NCBI GenBank assembly: GCA_019634975.1
Contig: JAHCAI010000001.1
Location: 124,001-188,000, forward strand
Source of the DNA: Burkholderiales bacterium
GTDB taxonomy: Bacteria > Pseudomonadota > Gammaproteobacteria > Burkholderiales > SG8-41
Direction of reading: 5' to 3'
Length of the DNA: 64,000 nucleotides
Below, one piece after another: positions 37,184 through 46,094 of this stretch (position 1 is the first letter of the stretch; every line of letters begins with the position of its first letter). Under the pieces are notes generated by a model. The model was not told the DNA's origin and searched no databases. It worked only from the letters and a program-made list of their open reading frames with translations. The translations under genes were made by a program, and so were the position numbers.

Positions 37184-37954
37184 TCAGCGGTAACCGCCGC
37201 CGCCGCTGACGTACACCGTATCGGCGGTCATGAACTGACAGGCATCGGAACACATGAACAGCACGAGTTCGCCGATCTCGTCAGCCTCGGCGATGCGCTT
37301 CATGGGAATGCTGTTCAGCGCGCGCTCCGCCTGTGCCTTGGAAGTGCCCGACGCGGCCTGGAAGGCGGTGTCGACCGATGCCGGTGAGATCGACAGGCAG
37401 CGTATGCCGCGGTCGGCGAATTCACGGGCCACACCGAGGGTCATGGTCACGACTGCGCCCTTGGCCGATGCGTAGTGAACCGACGTGCCGGGGCCGCCGC
37501 GCTTGTGCGCCATGCTGGCAATATTGACGATCGTGCCGCCGCCGCTTTCCAGCATGTGCGGCAGCACCTCCTGCATGCCGTAGAAAGTGCCTTTCACATT
37601 GAGGTCGAAACTCAGATCCCAGAGTTCATCGTCGATTTCGAGGAAGGCGGATCGCTTCAGCGCCCCCCCGGCCGAATTGAGCAGGAAGTCGATCCGCCCG
37701 AAACGCTCGAGCCCGGCGCGGATGAAGCGGCGCACGTCGTCCCGCTTCGTGACATCGGTCGGCACGAAGATCGCCTCGCCGCCCGCGGCGGACACCAGGC
37801 GGACGGTTTCCTCGCCGCCGGGAACGTTGATGTCCCCGCAGACGATGCGGGCGCCCTCGCGGGCGAAGATCACCGCCGTCGCCCTTCCGATCCCGCTGCC
37901 GGCGCCGGTGATCGCGATAGTCTTGCCCTTGAAGTAGTCCGGGGTTCTGGCCAT
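37184..37954 (-). CDS. Short-chain dehydrogenase/reductase
   Basis: 256 residues. The cofactor motif TGAGSGIGRATA is followed by GDINVPGG, where Asp after the second strand favours NAD(H). The structural NSAGG and the catalytic Ser-Tyr-Lys set (IVNIASM, then YASAK) are present, and the C-terminus is VSGGGGYR. It heads towards the GntR gene (convergent) and lies downstream of a Bug gene on its own strand, with a 34-bp gap. It probably oxidises a hydroxyacyl or alcohol intermediate of whatever the adjacent Bug proteins bind. Confidence 0.9.
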   Translation of the reverse strand: MARTPDYFKGKTIAITGAGSGIGRATAVIFAREGARIVCGDINVPGGEETVRLVSAAGGEAIFVPTDVTKRDDVRRFIRAGLERFGRIDFLLNSAGGALKRSAFLEIDDELWDLSFDLNVKGTFYGMQEVLPHMLESGGGTIVNIASMAHKRGGPGTSVHYASAKGAVVTMTLGVAREFADRGIRCLSISPASVDTAFQAASGTSKAQAERALNSIPMKRIAEADEIGELVLFMCSDACQFMTADTVYVSGGGGYR

Positions 37955-37988
37955 GGATTTTCCTTGATGAGGCGGTGGGTGCGATGCG

Positions 37989-38972
37989 CTAGTTGAGTAT
38001 GAGGCCAATGTCCTTGATGACTTTGGTCCACTTTTCCAGATCGGCGCGAATGACCGCGCGGAATTCCTCGGGGCCCGATCCGACCAGCCGCCAGCCATCG
38101 GCTTCAAACCGCTGCGTGATGTCCGGTGCCTTGACTGCCGCGGCGATGCCGCCGCCCAGTTTGCGCACAATCGCCGGCGGCGCCCTCGATGTGATTACCG
38201 CACCGTAGTACTGGTTGAGTTCATAGCCGGGCAGCCCCGCTTCGGACACCGTTGGCAGATCGGGCATGGCGCGCATGCGTTCGCGCGACGTGACGGCCAG
38301 TGGGCGTGCGCGTCCTGATTGCAGGTGCGGCCGGGCGCTGGTCAGGGTGATGAAGCCGATCTGCACGTCGCCAGCGATCGTGGCGACGATGGCCGGCGCA
38401 CCGCCCTTGTAGGGGACATGGTTGAACTTCGCGCCGCTCATCTGGCTCAGGACCTCCCAGCCCAGATGCTGAAGGCTGCCGGTCCCTGGAGTGCCGTAGT
38501 TGAGTTTGCCGGGGTTCGCGCGGCCGTAAGCGACCAGGTCCCTGAAAGTCGTGATCTGAACCGAGGGGTTCATGTAGACGAGGTAGGACAGGGCGGTCGC
38601 CTGGCTGACTGCAGTGACGTCGCGGATGATGTCGTAGGGACGTTTGGCCGACGGCACCGAGTTGATGACATGGTCCGCCGACATCATCAGCAGCGTATAG
38701 CCGTCGGGGTTGGCCTTGATCGCGATGTCAAAGGCAAGAACGCCGGACGCGCCGGGGCGGTTGTCCACGATGACTTGCTGTCCCCATGCTTGTGTCAGCT
38801 TCTGCGCGATGGCGCGGGTGGTGGTGTCCAGGCCGCCACCGGCCGAAACGGGCACGATCAGCCGAATCGGACGCACCGGAAACTGGCTGTCTGCCAGCCC
38901 CTGTTGGGGCAGCAGCGCCGCGCACAGGACCAAGGCGGGCAGCATGCCTTGTCGCAAGTCACGAAGGTTCAT
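37989..38972 (-). CDS. Bug/TctC-family periplasmic solute-binding protein
   Basis: 327 residues. Signal peptide (QGMLPALVLCAALLPQQGLA) and Bug motifs FPVRPIRLIVPVSAGGGLDT, VDNRPGASGVLAF, NPDGYT and VPYKGGAPAIVATI. The acidic loop residues that select the ligand in characterised Bugs cannot be interpreted here. It stands between an SDR gene and another Bug gene on the same strand (94-bp gap), and the trio probably forms one transcript started at the IclR operator at 40107-40140. Confidence 0.92.
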   Translation of the reverse strand: MNLRDLRQGMLPALVLCAALLPQQGLADSQFPVRPIRLIVPVSAGGGLDTTTRAIAQKLTQAWGQQVIVDNRPGASGVLAFDIAIKANPDGYTLLMMSADHVINSVPSAKRPYDIIRDVTAVSQATALSYLVYMNPSVQITTFRDLVAYGRANPGKLNYGTPGTGSLQHLGWEVLSQMSGAKFNHVPYKGGAPAIVATIAGDVQIGFITLTSARPHLQSGRARPLAVTSRERMRAMPDLPTVSEAGLPGYELNQYYGAVITSRAPPAIVRKLGGGIAAAVKAPDITQRFEADGWRLVGSGPEEFRAVIRADLEKWTKVIKDIGLILN

Positions 38973-39066
38973 GGTTTTCTCCCTGGAGGATGTGATCAGC
39001 GGACGGCTCCGGCGTGCTCCCGGAAAAACGCTGAAGTCCGCCGTCCAGCGGCCGGTCGCCGATCGC

Positions 39067-40044
39067 CTATTCGATCCGGATGCCGAGTTCCCGGGTCAGG
39101 ACCGCATAGCGCTCAGCCTCGCTCCGGATGAAGGCGGTGAATTCCCTCGAGGAGCTGCCGACGGGCTCGGAGCCGTCCAGCGCGAATCTTCCGCCGACCT
39201 CCGGTGATTGCAGGATCCTCCTGGTCTCGCTGCTTACCCTGTCAACGATCGGTTTGGGCGTCGCTGCCGGCATCGCGATGCCGTAAAACCCGACCACGGA
39301 GAATCCCGGGAGGCCGGATTCGGCGACCGTCGGCAGATCGGGCACCACCTTCGATCGTGCCGGGGAGCTGATCGCAAGCCAGCGCAGGCGGCCAGCCTTG
39401 ACGTGCTGCTGCGTGCCGATGATCGTGGTGAACTGCCCGGTGATGTTTCCCGAGATGGTGTCATTGATTCCCAGCACCCCGCCCTTGTAGGGGACATGCA
39501 CCCATTTCATGTTGCCCATTTTGGCGAGCAGTTCGCCCGCGAGATGGCTCAGCGAGCCGGTTCCCGCCGACCCGTAAGTGAGCTTACCCGGCTGGGCGCG
39601 GGCGAGGCTCAGCAGTTCCTGCACGTTGTGTGCGGGAATCTTCGGATTGATCGAGAGGCAGTAGGGCTGGGCGGTGAGCTGGCTCACACCCACGAAATCC
39701 TTCAGCAGGTCATAGGGCAGCTTCTTGGACAGCGAGCGGTTGATGGCATGGGTGGTGGTGATGAGGCCCATCGTATAGCCGTTGGGTGCCGCTCCGGCAA
39801 GGGTCTCGAGCGCGATGCTGCCCGCTGCGCCCGGACGGTTGTCGACGACGACCTGTTGTCCCAGCGCGTCCGTGAGCCTTGCGGCCACCGCGCGGGAACT
39901 GATGTCCGCGCCGCCTCCCGCCGACACCGGAACCAGCAGCCGGATCGGCCGGACCGGATAGTCGGAGGCTGCCTGCGCCACGGGGGCGAGCAGGACTGCG
40001 GCGAAGGCAAGGGCGAACTGCGTAGAGCGGTGGCGGTTGGGCAT
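39067..40044 (-). CDS. Bug/TctC-family periplasmic solute-binding protein
   Basis: 325 residues with signal peptide (QFALAFAAVLLAPVAQAA) and Bug motifs YPVRPIRLLVPVSAGGGADI, VDNRPGAAGSIALE, PNGYT and VPYKGGVLGINDTI. It is the promoter-proximal gene of the minus-strand set (Bug, Bug, SDR). Two half-palindromes of the IclR operator lie 63-96 bp upstream of its start, so induction by a pathway substrate through the IclR protein encoded next door is likely. Confidence 0.92.
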   Translation of the reverse strand: MPNRHRSTQFALAFAAVLLAPVAQAASDYPVRPIRLLVPVSAGGGADISSRAVAARLTDALGQQVVVDNRPGAAGSIALETLAGAAPNGYTMGLITTTHAINRSLSKKLPYDLLKDFVGVSQLTAQPYCLSINPKIPAHNVQELLSLARAQPGKLTYGSAGTGSLSHLAGELLAKMGNMKWVHVPYKGGVLGINDTISGNITGQFTTIIGTQQHVKAGRLRWLAISSPARSKVVPDLPTVAESGLPGFSVVGFYGIAMPAATPKPIVDRVSSETRRILQSPEVGGRFALDGSEPVGSSSREFTAFIRSEAERYAVLTRELGIRIE

Positions 40045-40106
40045 GGTGCGTCCTCCTCCCTGACGTGGTTGCTCCCGGCGCGCCTCGCGGCCCGCGGCCG
40101 GACTGG

Positions 40107-40140
40107 TGTTCGTTTAGCGAACATTTATTCGTTATACGCA
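40107..40140. promoter_or_regulatory. IclR-type operator before the Bug-Bug-SDR genes
   Basis: TGTTCG-tttag-CGAACA (40107-40123) and a weaker TTCG-ttata-CGCA (40128-40140) have centres 19 bp apart. The pattern matches GTTCG-N5-CGNAC sites of PcaU/PobR-type IclR regulators and the pair at 41063-41095. Confidence 0.7.
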
Positions 40141-40217
40141 TTAATCATTGCGCGTACAGGGCGGCAAGTCAACCACTCGCGGCGGATTTCCCGCCGTGGC
40201 TCCGACGGAAAGCAGGG

Positions 40218-41057
40218 TCAGGTGATGTTGATCGAAAGTATGCCGTTGAGCCGGGACACCGCCTTGCGCAGCTCCGGCAGGATCTGCCCGACCAGCTCCT
40301 GCCGGCGCACCGAGGACGTGTTGCAGGAGACATTCATCGCCGCAAGGGTGCGGCCGCCGGCGTCGATGATCGGCATTGCCACGGCCGAGAGTCCCTCTTC
40401 GAGCTCGTCGACGATCAGCGAATAGCCCTGCTTGCCGCATTTCCGGATTTCCCTTTCCAGGGCGGGGCGGCGCCACAGCGTGCGCGGGGTGTAGGGGCGA
40501 AGGTCGCTGCGGTCGAGCACCGCCTTCAGTTCCGCGTCCGGAAGCGCGGCGAGCATGACCCGTCCCATCGAGGAGACAAAGGCGGGCAGGCGCATTCCGG
40601 AAAGGGAAACCCCGGGCGTATGGAGCAGGTTCCTCTTCGGCATGCGCAGCAGGTAGACAACCTCCGTGCCATCCAGCGTTGCCACGGAGCAGGACTGGTT
40701 GAGCCGGGCGCCCAGTTCGATCATGATCGGCTGCGCGAAGTGCGCCAGCGGCATGGAGGAGAGATAGGAGTAGCCGAGGTCGAGTATCCGCGGCGTGAGC
40801 ACGAACATCCGGTCTTCCCGGGCGACGTAGCCGAGTTCGAGCAGTGTCAGCAGGATGCGCCGTGCCGCGGCCCGGGTCAGTCCGCAGCGCTCCGCGACAT
40901 TGCTCAGGGTCATGCGCCGGCTCTGCGGGCCGAAGCAGCGGATGACGGACAGGCCTTTGGCGAAGGATTCGACAAAGGAATCCGAGCGCCTTTCGGCGGG
41001 CCTGCGCGCGGTTTTCTTTGTGGACTTTGTGTTGACTTCGGATTTTCGCGCCGTCAT
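40218..41057 (-). CDS. IclR-family regulator, PcaR/PobR type
   Basis: 279 residues. A basic N-terminal extension precedes the winged helix (about 30-90: FAKGLSVIRCFGPQSRRMTL, then ERCGLTRAAARRILLTLLELGY). The effector domain includes SCSVATLDGTEVVYLLRMP and SAVAMPIIDAGGRTLAAMNV. PcaR, PcaU and PobR of the same branch sense aromatic acids such as protocatechuate or beta-ketoadipate. It diverges from an acyl-CoA dehydrogenase gene and lies upstream of a Bug-Bug-SDR set, with operators on both sides, and probably controls both. Confidence 0.9.
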   Translation of the reverse strand: MTARKSEVNTKSTKKTARRPAERRSDSFVESFAKGLSVIRCFGPQSRRMTLSNVAERCGLTRAAARRILLTLLELGYVAREDRMFVLTPRILDLGYSYLSSMPLAHFAQPIMIELGARLNQSCSVATLDGTEVVYLLRMPKRNLLHTPGVSLSGMRLPAFVSSMGRVMLAALPDAELKAVLDRSDLRPYTPRTLWRRPALEREIRKCGKQGYSLIVDELEEGLSAVAMPIIDAGGRTLAAMNVSCNTSSVRRQELVGQILPELRKAVSRLNGILSINIT

Positions 41058-41062
41058 ATTAT

Positions 41063-41095
41063 TTCGTATAGCGAATATATGTTCGTTTAACGAAC
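41063..41095. promoter_or_regulatory. IclR-type operator between iclR and the acyl-CoA dehydrogenase gene
   Basis: TTCG-tatag-CGAA (41063-41075) and GTTCG-tttaa-CGAAC (41081-41095) have centres 19 bp apart, the same spacing as at 40107-40140. The site begins only 6 bp before the IclR start codon and is likely both autoregulatory and a control point for the rightward genes. Confidence 0.75.
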
Positions 41096-41183
41096 GCAAC
41101 GCACGCACGGTAGCGCGATCCGGATCGGGGTGCAAGCCGCATTGCGCCGGCGGGTGTGCTGATGCCAACGAGGGGGGGGGATC

Positions 41184-42341
41184 ATGGATTTCGGCCTGAC
41201 CGAACAGCAGCAGATGTTCCGCGACTCCGTCGCCGCTTTCGCGCGCAGGGAGCTTGCCGAGGGCGCCCTCGAGCGCGCGCACAACGCGCAGTTTCCCCAC
41301 GAGGTGGCGAAGAAGATGGCGCAGGCCGGACTGCTCGGGATCACCCTGCCCGAGGCCGACGGCGGCGCCGGCGGCACGCTGATGGATGCCGTGCTGGCGA
41401 TCGAGACCGTGGCCACGGTGTGCCCGCGCAGCGCCGACGTCATCCAGGAGGGCAATTTCGGCGCGATCCGCGTGCTGGCGCATTTCGCCAGTGACGACCA
41501 GAAGAAACGCTACCTCGCGCCGCTGTTGAAGGGCGAAGAAGTCATTGCCGTGGCGATGACCGAGCCGGAGGCGGGATCGGCCACCACCGACCTCGTCACC
41601 AGCGCGACGCCGGACGGCGCCGGCTACCGCATCAACGGCCGCAAGGTATTCCCCAATCCCCATGCCGACCAGTACCTGGTCTACGTGCGCTACGGCCCCG
41701 GCGTCGGCGGCATCGGCTCGGTGATGCTGCGGCGGACCGCGGAGGGGTTCAGCACCGGCAAGCCCTCGAAGTTCATGTCCGGCAACGACTGGGCGACGCT
41801 TTATTTCGACAACGTCTATGTGCCGCCGGAGGACGTGCTGCTCGGACCCGGCGGTTTCAAGAAGCAGATCGCCGGCTTCAACGCCGAGCGCATCGGTAAC
41901 GCCGCACGCTCGCTGGCCTACGGCCGTTACTGCTACACCGTCGCGCGGGAATATGCGATGACACGCAGGCAGTTCGGCCGCCCCCTGTGCGAGTTCCAGG
42001 GTCTGCAGTGGAAGTTTGCCGACATGAAAATGAAGCTCGAGGCCGCGCAGCTGCTGCTCTACCGCGCCGCAGTCAATGCCGACCGCGGCTTTCCGGCGGC
42101 CGACGAGACCACGGTGGCCAAGCTGATGTGCAACCAGACCGGCTTCGAGGTCGCCAACGAGGCGATGCAGGTGATGGGCGGCCTCGGCTATACCCAGGAA
42201 ACGCTGGTCGAGTACTGCCTGCGGCGCTGCCGCGGCTGGATGCTCGCCGGCGGCTCGATCGAGATGATGAAAAACCGGCTCGCCGAAATCATCTTCGAGC
42301 GGCGCTTTTCGCAACGGCCGCCGAAGCCGGCCACGGCCTGA
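41184..42341 (+). CDS. Acyl-CoA dehydrogenase
   Basis: 385 residues of the ACAD family: N-terminal helical domain, FAD-binding AMTEPEAGSATTDL and a C-terminal helical domain with MGGLGYTQETLVEYCLRR. The usual catalytic Glu near the C-terminus is replaced (Gly356 in MLAGGSIEM), while Glu235 in FNAERIG occupies the place used by isovaleryl-CoA and long-chain enzymes. It therefore probably keeps activity with the alternative base. A run of nine G (41172-41180) sits as the Shine-Dalgarno, 4 bp before the ATG. It precedes an acyl-CoA synthetase gene and is likely in one operon with it. Confidence 0.9.
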   Translation: MDFGLTEQQQMFRDSVAAFARRELAEGALERAHNAQFPHEVAKKMAQAGLLGITLPEADGGAGGTLMDAVLAIETVATVCPRSADVIQEGNFGAIRVLAHFASDDQKKRYLAPLLKGEEVIAVAMTEPEAGSATTDLVTSATPDGAGYRINGRKVFPNPHADQYLVYVRYGPGVGGIGSVMLRRTAEGFSTGKPSKFMSGNDWATLYFDNVYVPPEDVLLGPGGFKKQIAGFNAERIGNAARSLAYGRYCYTVAREYAMTRRQFGRPLCEFQGLQWKFADMKMKLEAAQLLLYRAAVNADRGFPAADETTVAKLMCNQTGFEVANEAMQVMGGLGYTQETLVEYCLRRCRGWMLAGGSIEMMKNRLAEIIFERRFSQRPPKPATA

Positions 42342-42421
42342 GTCCGGCATGATGCGCGCCGGACAGGCGGGGCGGCAGGATCCGGCGCCGCGTCACCGAA
42401 GCTGATGAGGACATACTGGAC

Positions 42422-44509
42422 ATGAGCACCGAGCAGGATCGTCGGCAACTGGGGCAGGCCTTGTTTTCCCCGCGCACCGTGGCGCTGGTCGGGGCATCCG
42501 CCGACGCCGCCAAGCTCGCTTCGCGGCCGCAGCGCGTGCTGCGCAAGCACGGCTACACCGGCACCATCATTCCGATCAACCCCGGCCGCAGCGAAATCAA
42601 CGGCGACACGGCTTATCCCGATATCCGCTCGGTACCGCAGAAAGTCGATCATGCCTTCATCATGGTGCCGGCCAAGGCCGTGCCCGGCGTGATCGAGGAT
42701 TGCGCAGCGGCGGGCGTCAGGGTCGCGACCATTTTTACCGCCGGCTTCGCCGAAACCGGAGATGCCGGGCGCGAGATCCAGCAGCGCATGGTTGAAACCG
42801 CGCGCGAGGGCGGCGTGCGCCTGATCGGCCCGAACTGCTTGGGTATTGTCAACGTGACCGGCAAGGCAGTGCTTTCCGCGAACGCGGTGCTGGAGCGCGA
42901 AACGCTGATACCGGGGCCGCTGAGCCTGGTGTCACAGAGCGGCTCGATGATGGGCGCCATCATCACCCGCGCCCAGGAGCGCGGGCTCGGTTTTTCGAGG
43001 CTCGTGTCGGTGGGCAACGAATGCGACGTCGGCGTCGGCGAAATCGTCGATTGCATGGTCGATGACCCCGACACCCGCTGCATACTGCTGTTCCTCGAAG
43101 CGTTCCGCGATGCGCCGCGCCTCGGTGCCGCGGCAAGGCGCGCATTTGAGGCCGGCAAGCCGGTGATCGCCTTCAAGCTGGGCCGATCCGCGGTGGGGCG
43201 GCAGATTGCGACCACCCACACCGGAGCGATTGCCGGCGCCGATGATGTCGCCAATGCATTTTTCCGTGACCACGGCATTCTCCGTGTCGAGACCTTCGAG
43301 GCCTTGTTCGAGACCGCGCAGCTCGTGACCGGGCATCGCCCGCCGAAAGGCAAGCGCGTCGCAGTGGTCACCGTCACCGGCGGTGCGGCGGCGATGGTCG
43401 TTGACCGGCTGGGACTGTCCGGCATCGAAGTCGTTCCGCCGCCCCCGCAGGTGATCGCCCGCCTGGCGGCGCAGGGCATTTCGATCCCGGACGCGCCGCT
43501 CACCGACCTGCCGATGGGGCGCGCCGAAGGGTCGGTGTACCCGGAGATATTGAATGCCATGCTCGAGTCCGACCACTGCGACGCGGTGGTCGCCGTCCAG
43601 GGGTCGACCGCCTCCCACAAACCCGAATCGGTGCGTACCCGGGTGCTTGCCGCGCGGCTGGGCGGCAAACCCCTTGCCAGTTTCCTCGGACCGAGCGCGA
43701 ACGAAGCCCTCGGCATTCTGCAGCAGGGAGGGGCCGCCGGTTTCCGCACGCCCGAGTCCTGCGCCGACGCGGTCAGGGCCTACTGCGAATGGCGCGCGCC
43801 CCAGGCGCATCCGGCTGCCGATCCGGCCATGACGGCGCGGCTCGATGCGGCGCTGCAGGCCCTGCGCGGACGCGCGGTGAACGAACATCAGGCGGCCGGC
43901 GTGCTCGCCACCCTCGGTATCGCCTTCGCCGATTCGCAGGTGATGCAGGGCGGCGACGATGCGGTCACCGTCGGTTTCCCCGCGGTGGCCAAGATCCTGT
44001 CCGCCGACATTCCGCACAAGACCGATGCCGGCGGCGTCATCCTCGGCATTCAATCCCGCGAGCAGCTGCGCTCCGCGGTCGCTGACATGCTCTCGCGGAT
44101 CCGCAGCCGCGTGCCGCAGGCGAAGCTTGATGGCGTGCTGGTGCAGCGCATGGAGAGCGGCATTGCCGAGGTCATCGTCGGTTACCGCCACGATCCCGAC
44201 GCGGGCCCGGTGGTGATGGTCGGTGTCGGCGGCGTCATGGCTGAACTCGGCGGCGGCCACTCGGTGCGCCTCGCACCGGTCAGTCTGGACACGGCGCGGG
44301 AAATGATCGCGGAAATTCCGGGTTTCGCCGTGTTGAAGGGTTATCGCAACCGGCCAGCCGGCGATCTCGAGGCGCTGGCCCGGGCCGTGCGCGCGCTGTC
44401 GCTGCTGGCCTGCGCAGGCGGCCAGCCGGTCAGGGAGGCCGAGATCAATCCGCTGCTGGTGCGCAAGGACGGCGTGGTCGCAGTCGACGCACTGCTGTCC
44501 CTTGGATGA
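42422..44509 (+). CDS. ADP-forming acyl-CoA synthetase (acetate-CoA ligase family)
   Basis: 695 residues: CoA-binding domain (SPRTVALVGASADAAKLASR), succinyl-CoA-ligase-like domain with GPNCLGIVN and the phospho-His region (ATTHTGAIAG), and a C-terminal ATP-grasp domain (FPAVAKILSADIPHKTDAGG, then REAEINPLLVRKDG). The enzyme would activate a carboxylic acid to its CoA thioester with ATP giving ADP. It lies 80 bp after the acyl-CoA dehydrogenase gene and just before an MmgE/PrpD gene, all on the same strand, consistent with a catabolic operon for an unknown acid. Confidence 0.9.
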   Translation: MSTEQDRRQLGQALFSPRTVALVGASADAAKLASRPQRVLRKHGYTGTIIPINPGRSEINGDTAYPDIRSVPQKVDHAFIMVPAKAVPGVIEDCAAAGVRVATIFTAGFAETGDAGREIQQRMVETAREGGVRLIGPNCLGIVNVTGKAVLSANAVLERETLIPGPLSLVSQSGSMMGAIITRAQERGLGFSRLVSVGNECDVGVGEIVDCMVDDPDTRCILLFLEAFRDAPRLGAAARRAFEAGKPVIAFKLGRSAVGRQIATTHTGAIAGADDVANAFFRDHGILRVETFEALFETAQLVTGHRPPKGKRVAVVTVTGGAAAMVVDRLGLSGIEVVPPPPQVIARLAAQGISIPDAPLTDLPMGRAEGSVYPEILNAMLESDHCDAVVAVQGSTASHKPESVRTRVLAARLGGKPLASFLGPSANEALGILQQGGAAGFRTPESCADAVRAYCEWRAPQAHPAADPAMTARLDAALQALRGRAVNEHQAAGVLATLGIAFADSQVMQGGDDAVTVGFPAVAKILSADIPHKTDAGGVILGIQSREQLRSAVADMLSRIRSRVPQAKLDGVLVQRMESGIAEVIVGYRHDPDAGPVVMVGVGGVMAELGGGHSVRLAPVSLDTAREMIAEIPGFAVLKGYRNRPAGDLEALARAVRALSLLACAGGQPVREAEINPLLVRKDGVVAVDALLSLG

Positions 44510-44579
44510 ACGCGCAAAGCGATGCACACTGCCGGGGCGGGCCGTGCCCGCTGAACCCATCACATCGAGGAGCCAGACC

Positions 44580-45974
44580 ATGAATGCGCCCATAGCCGCA
44601 CCCGCACCGCTGCCCGGCATCGCCGAAGGCGCCAGCCGCAGGCTGGCAGCCCATGTTGCCGGCCTCGACAGCCGCCAGCTGCCGGCGCCGGTGGTGCAAG
44701 CCTTCCGGCGCGCGCTGCTCGACTACCTGACCTGCGCGATCGCCGGGTCGAGGATGGAAGCCACGCGCATCGTGCTCGACTACCTGCAGTCCTGGGACCA
44801 GTGCAGGGAAGCCGGCGTTGTGGGCATGCCCGCGCGCCTGTCCGCGCAGAATGCCGCCTTCGTCAACGGCACCGCGACCCATGGCCTCGACCTCGACGAC
44901 GGCATGACGCGCGGTTCCGTGCATCCCGCCGGCGCCGCCTTTCCGGCGCTGCTGGCGATGGCCGAAAAGCTGGGCTCGCCGGCGGAGGATGTCATCGCCG
45001 CCGGCGTCGCTGCCTATGATGTCACGCTGCGCATCGCGGCCGCCGTGCATCCGCACACGACGCGGCGCGGCTTCCACAACACCCCCACCGCCGGGGTGTT
45101 CGGCGCCGCCGCCGGCGCAGCACGGCTGCTGGGGCTCGATGCGGCCACCACGCTCAACGCGCTGGGGCTCGCGGGCAGCTTCTCCGGCGGCTTGCGCGCC
45201 TTTCTCGCCGATGGCGCGGAAGTGAAGCGCATCCATCCCGGCAAGGCGGCGCGCGATGGCATCGTCTGCGCTGAACTGGCGAAGCGCGGCCTGACCGGGC
45301 CCGGCGAGGTGATCGAGGGGCGCTTCGGTTATGTGCAGGCGCTGGCGGGCGGCAACGCCGAGTGGGAGCGGCTCGTCGGCGACCTCGGCCAGCGCTACGA
45401 GATCTGCAACGTCTATTTCAAGCCCTATCCGGCCTGCCGTCATTTCCACGCCGCGCTCGACGCGGTGCGCACGATCGGCGCGAAGACGCCGTTCCGGATT
45501 GATGACGTCGCATCGGTGCGCATCGGCATGTACGAGGCGGGTGCGGCGGGGCATGACCAGAAGACCGCCGAGAACCTGCTCGATGCCCAGATGAGCGCGC
45601 CGGTGACCACGGCGCTGGCGATGACCTTCGGCAACGTCACGGTGCCGAGCTTCGACCGCGCCAACCTCGAGCGTCCCGACATCCGCCGCCTCGTCGACGT
45701 CACCGAAGTCTATGTCGACGAGGAATGCGATCGCATCTATCCGGGCCGCCGGTCCGGCGTGGCGAGGGTCGAACTCAAGAACGGAACCGTGCTCGAGGAG
45801 CGCGTGCTCGATCCCAAGGGAGAAGGCGAGAACCCGATGAGCGACGGCGACCTGACCGACAAGTTCATGTCCAACTGCGAACCCATACTGGGCGCGGCGC
45901 GCAGCCGCGAGCTGGTCGAGGCGGTATGGCGGCTGGACCGCGGCTCCGACCTCGCGGTGCTGTATCGGTGGTGA
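44580..45974 (+). CDS. MmgE/PrpD-family protein
   Basis: 464 residues of the MmgE/PrpD superfamily: ALLDYLTCAIAGSR near the N-terminus, FVNGTATHGLDLDDGMTRGS with the conserved His/Asp active-site region, RRGFHNTPTAGVFGAAAGAA and YFKPYPACRHFHAALDA. Members dehydrate 2-methylcitrate or act on cis-aconitate-like or related acids. GAGGA precedes the ATG at 44580; the open frame upstream overlaps the previous gene only slightly and was not used. With the neighbouring acyl-CoA genes it may hydrate or dehydrate a branched acid. Confidence 0.9.
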   Translation: MNAPIAAPAPLPGIAEGASRRLAAHVAGLDSRQLPAPVVQAFRRALLDYLTCAIAGSRMEATRIVLDYLQSWDQCREAGVVGMPARLSAQNAAFVNGTATHGLDLDDGMTRGSVHPAGAAFPALLAMAEKLGSPAEDVIAAGVAAYDVTLRIAAAVHPHTTRRGFHNTPTAGVFGAAAGAARLLGLDAATTLNALGLAGSFSGGLRAFLADGAEVKRIHPGKAARDGIVCAELAKRGLTGPGEVIEGRFGYVQALAGGNAEWERLVGDLGQRYEICNVYFKPYPACRHFHAALDAVRTIGAKTPFRIDDVASVRIGMYEAGAAGHDQKTAENLLDAQMSAPVTTALAMTFGNVTVPSFDRANLERPDIRRLVDVTEVYVDEECDRIYPGRRSGVARVELKNGTVLEERVLDPKGEGENPMSDGDLTDKFMSNCEPILGAARSRELVEAVWRLDRGSDLAVLYRW

Positions 45975-46094
45975 TTCAGCGGCAACGGGAGAACCGGGGC
46001 CGCTGATCCGCGGGCATCACCGCGGTGACCGCACCCGGCCCTCCAGGCGCAGCCCGATCGGCTGCGCACAACACAATTGATCACGGAGAAACGG

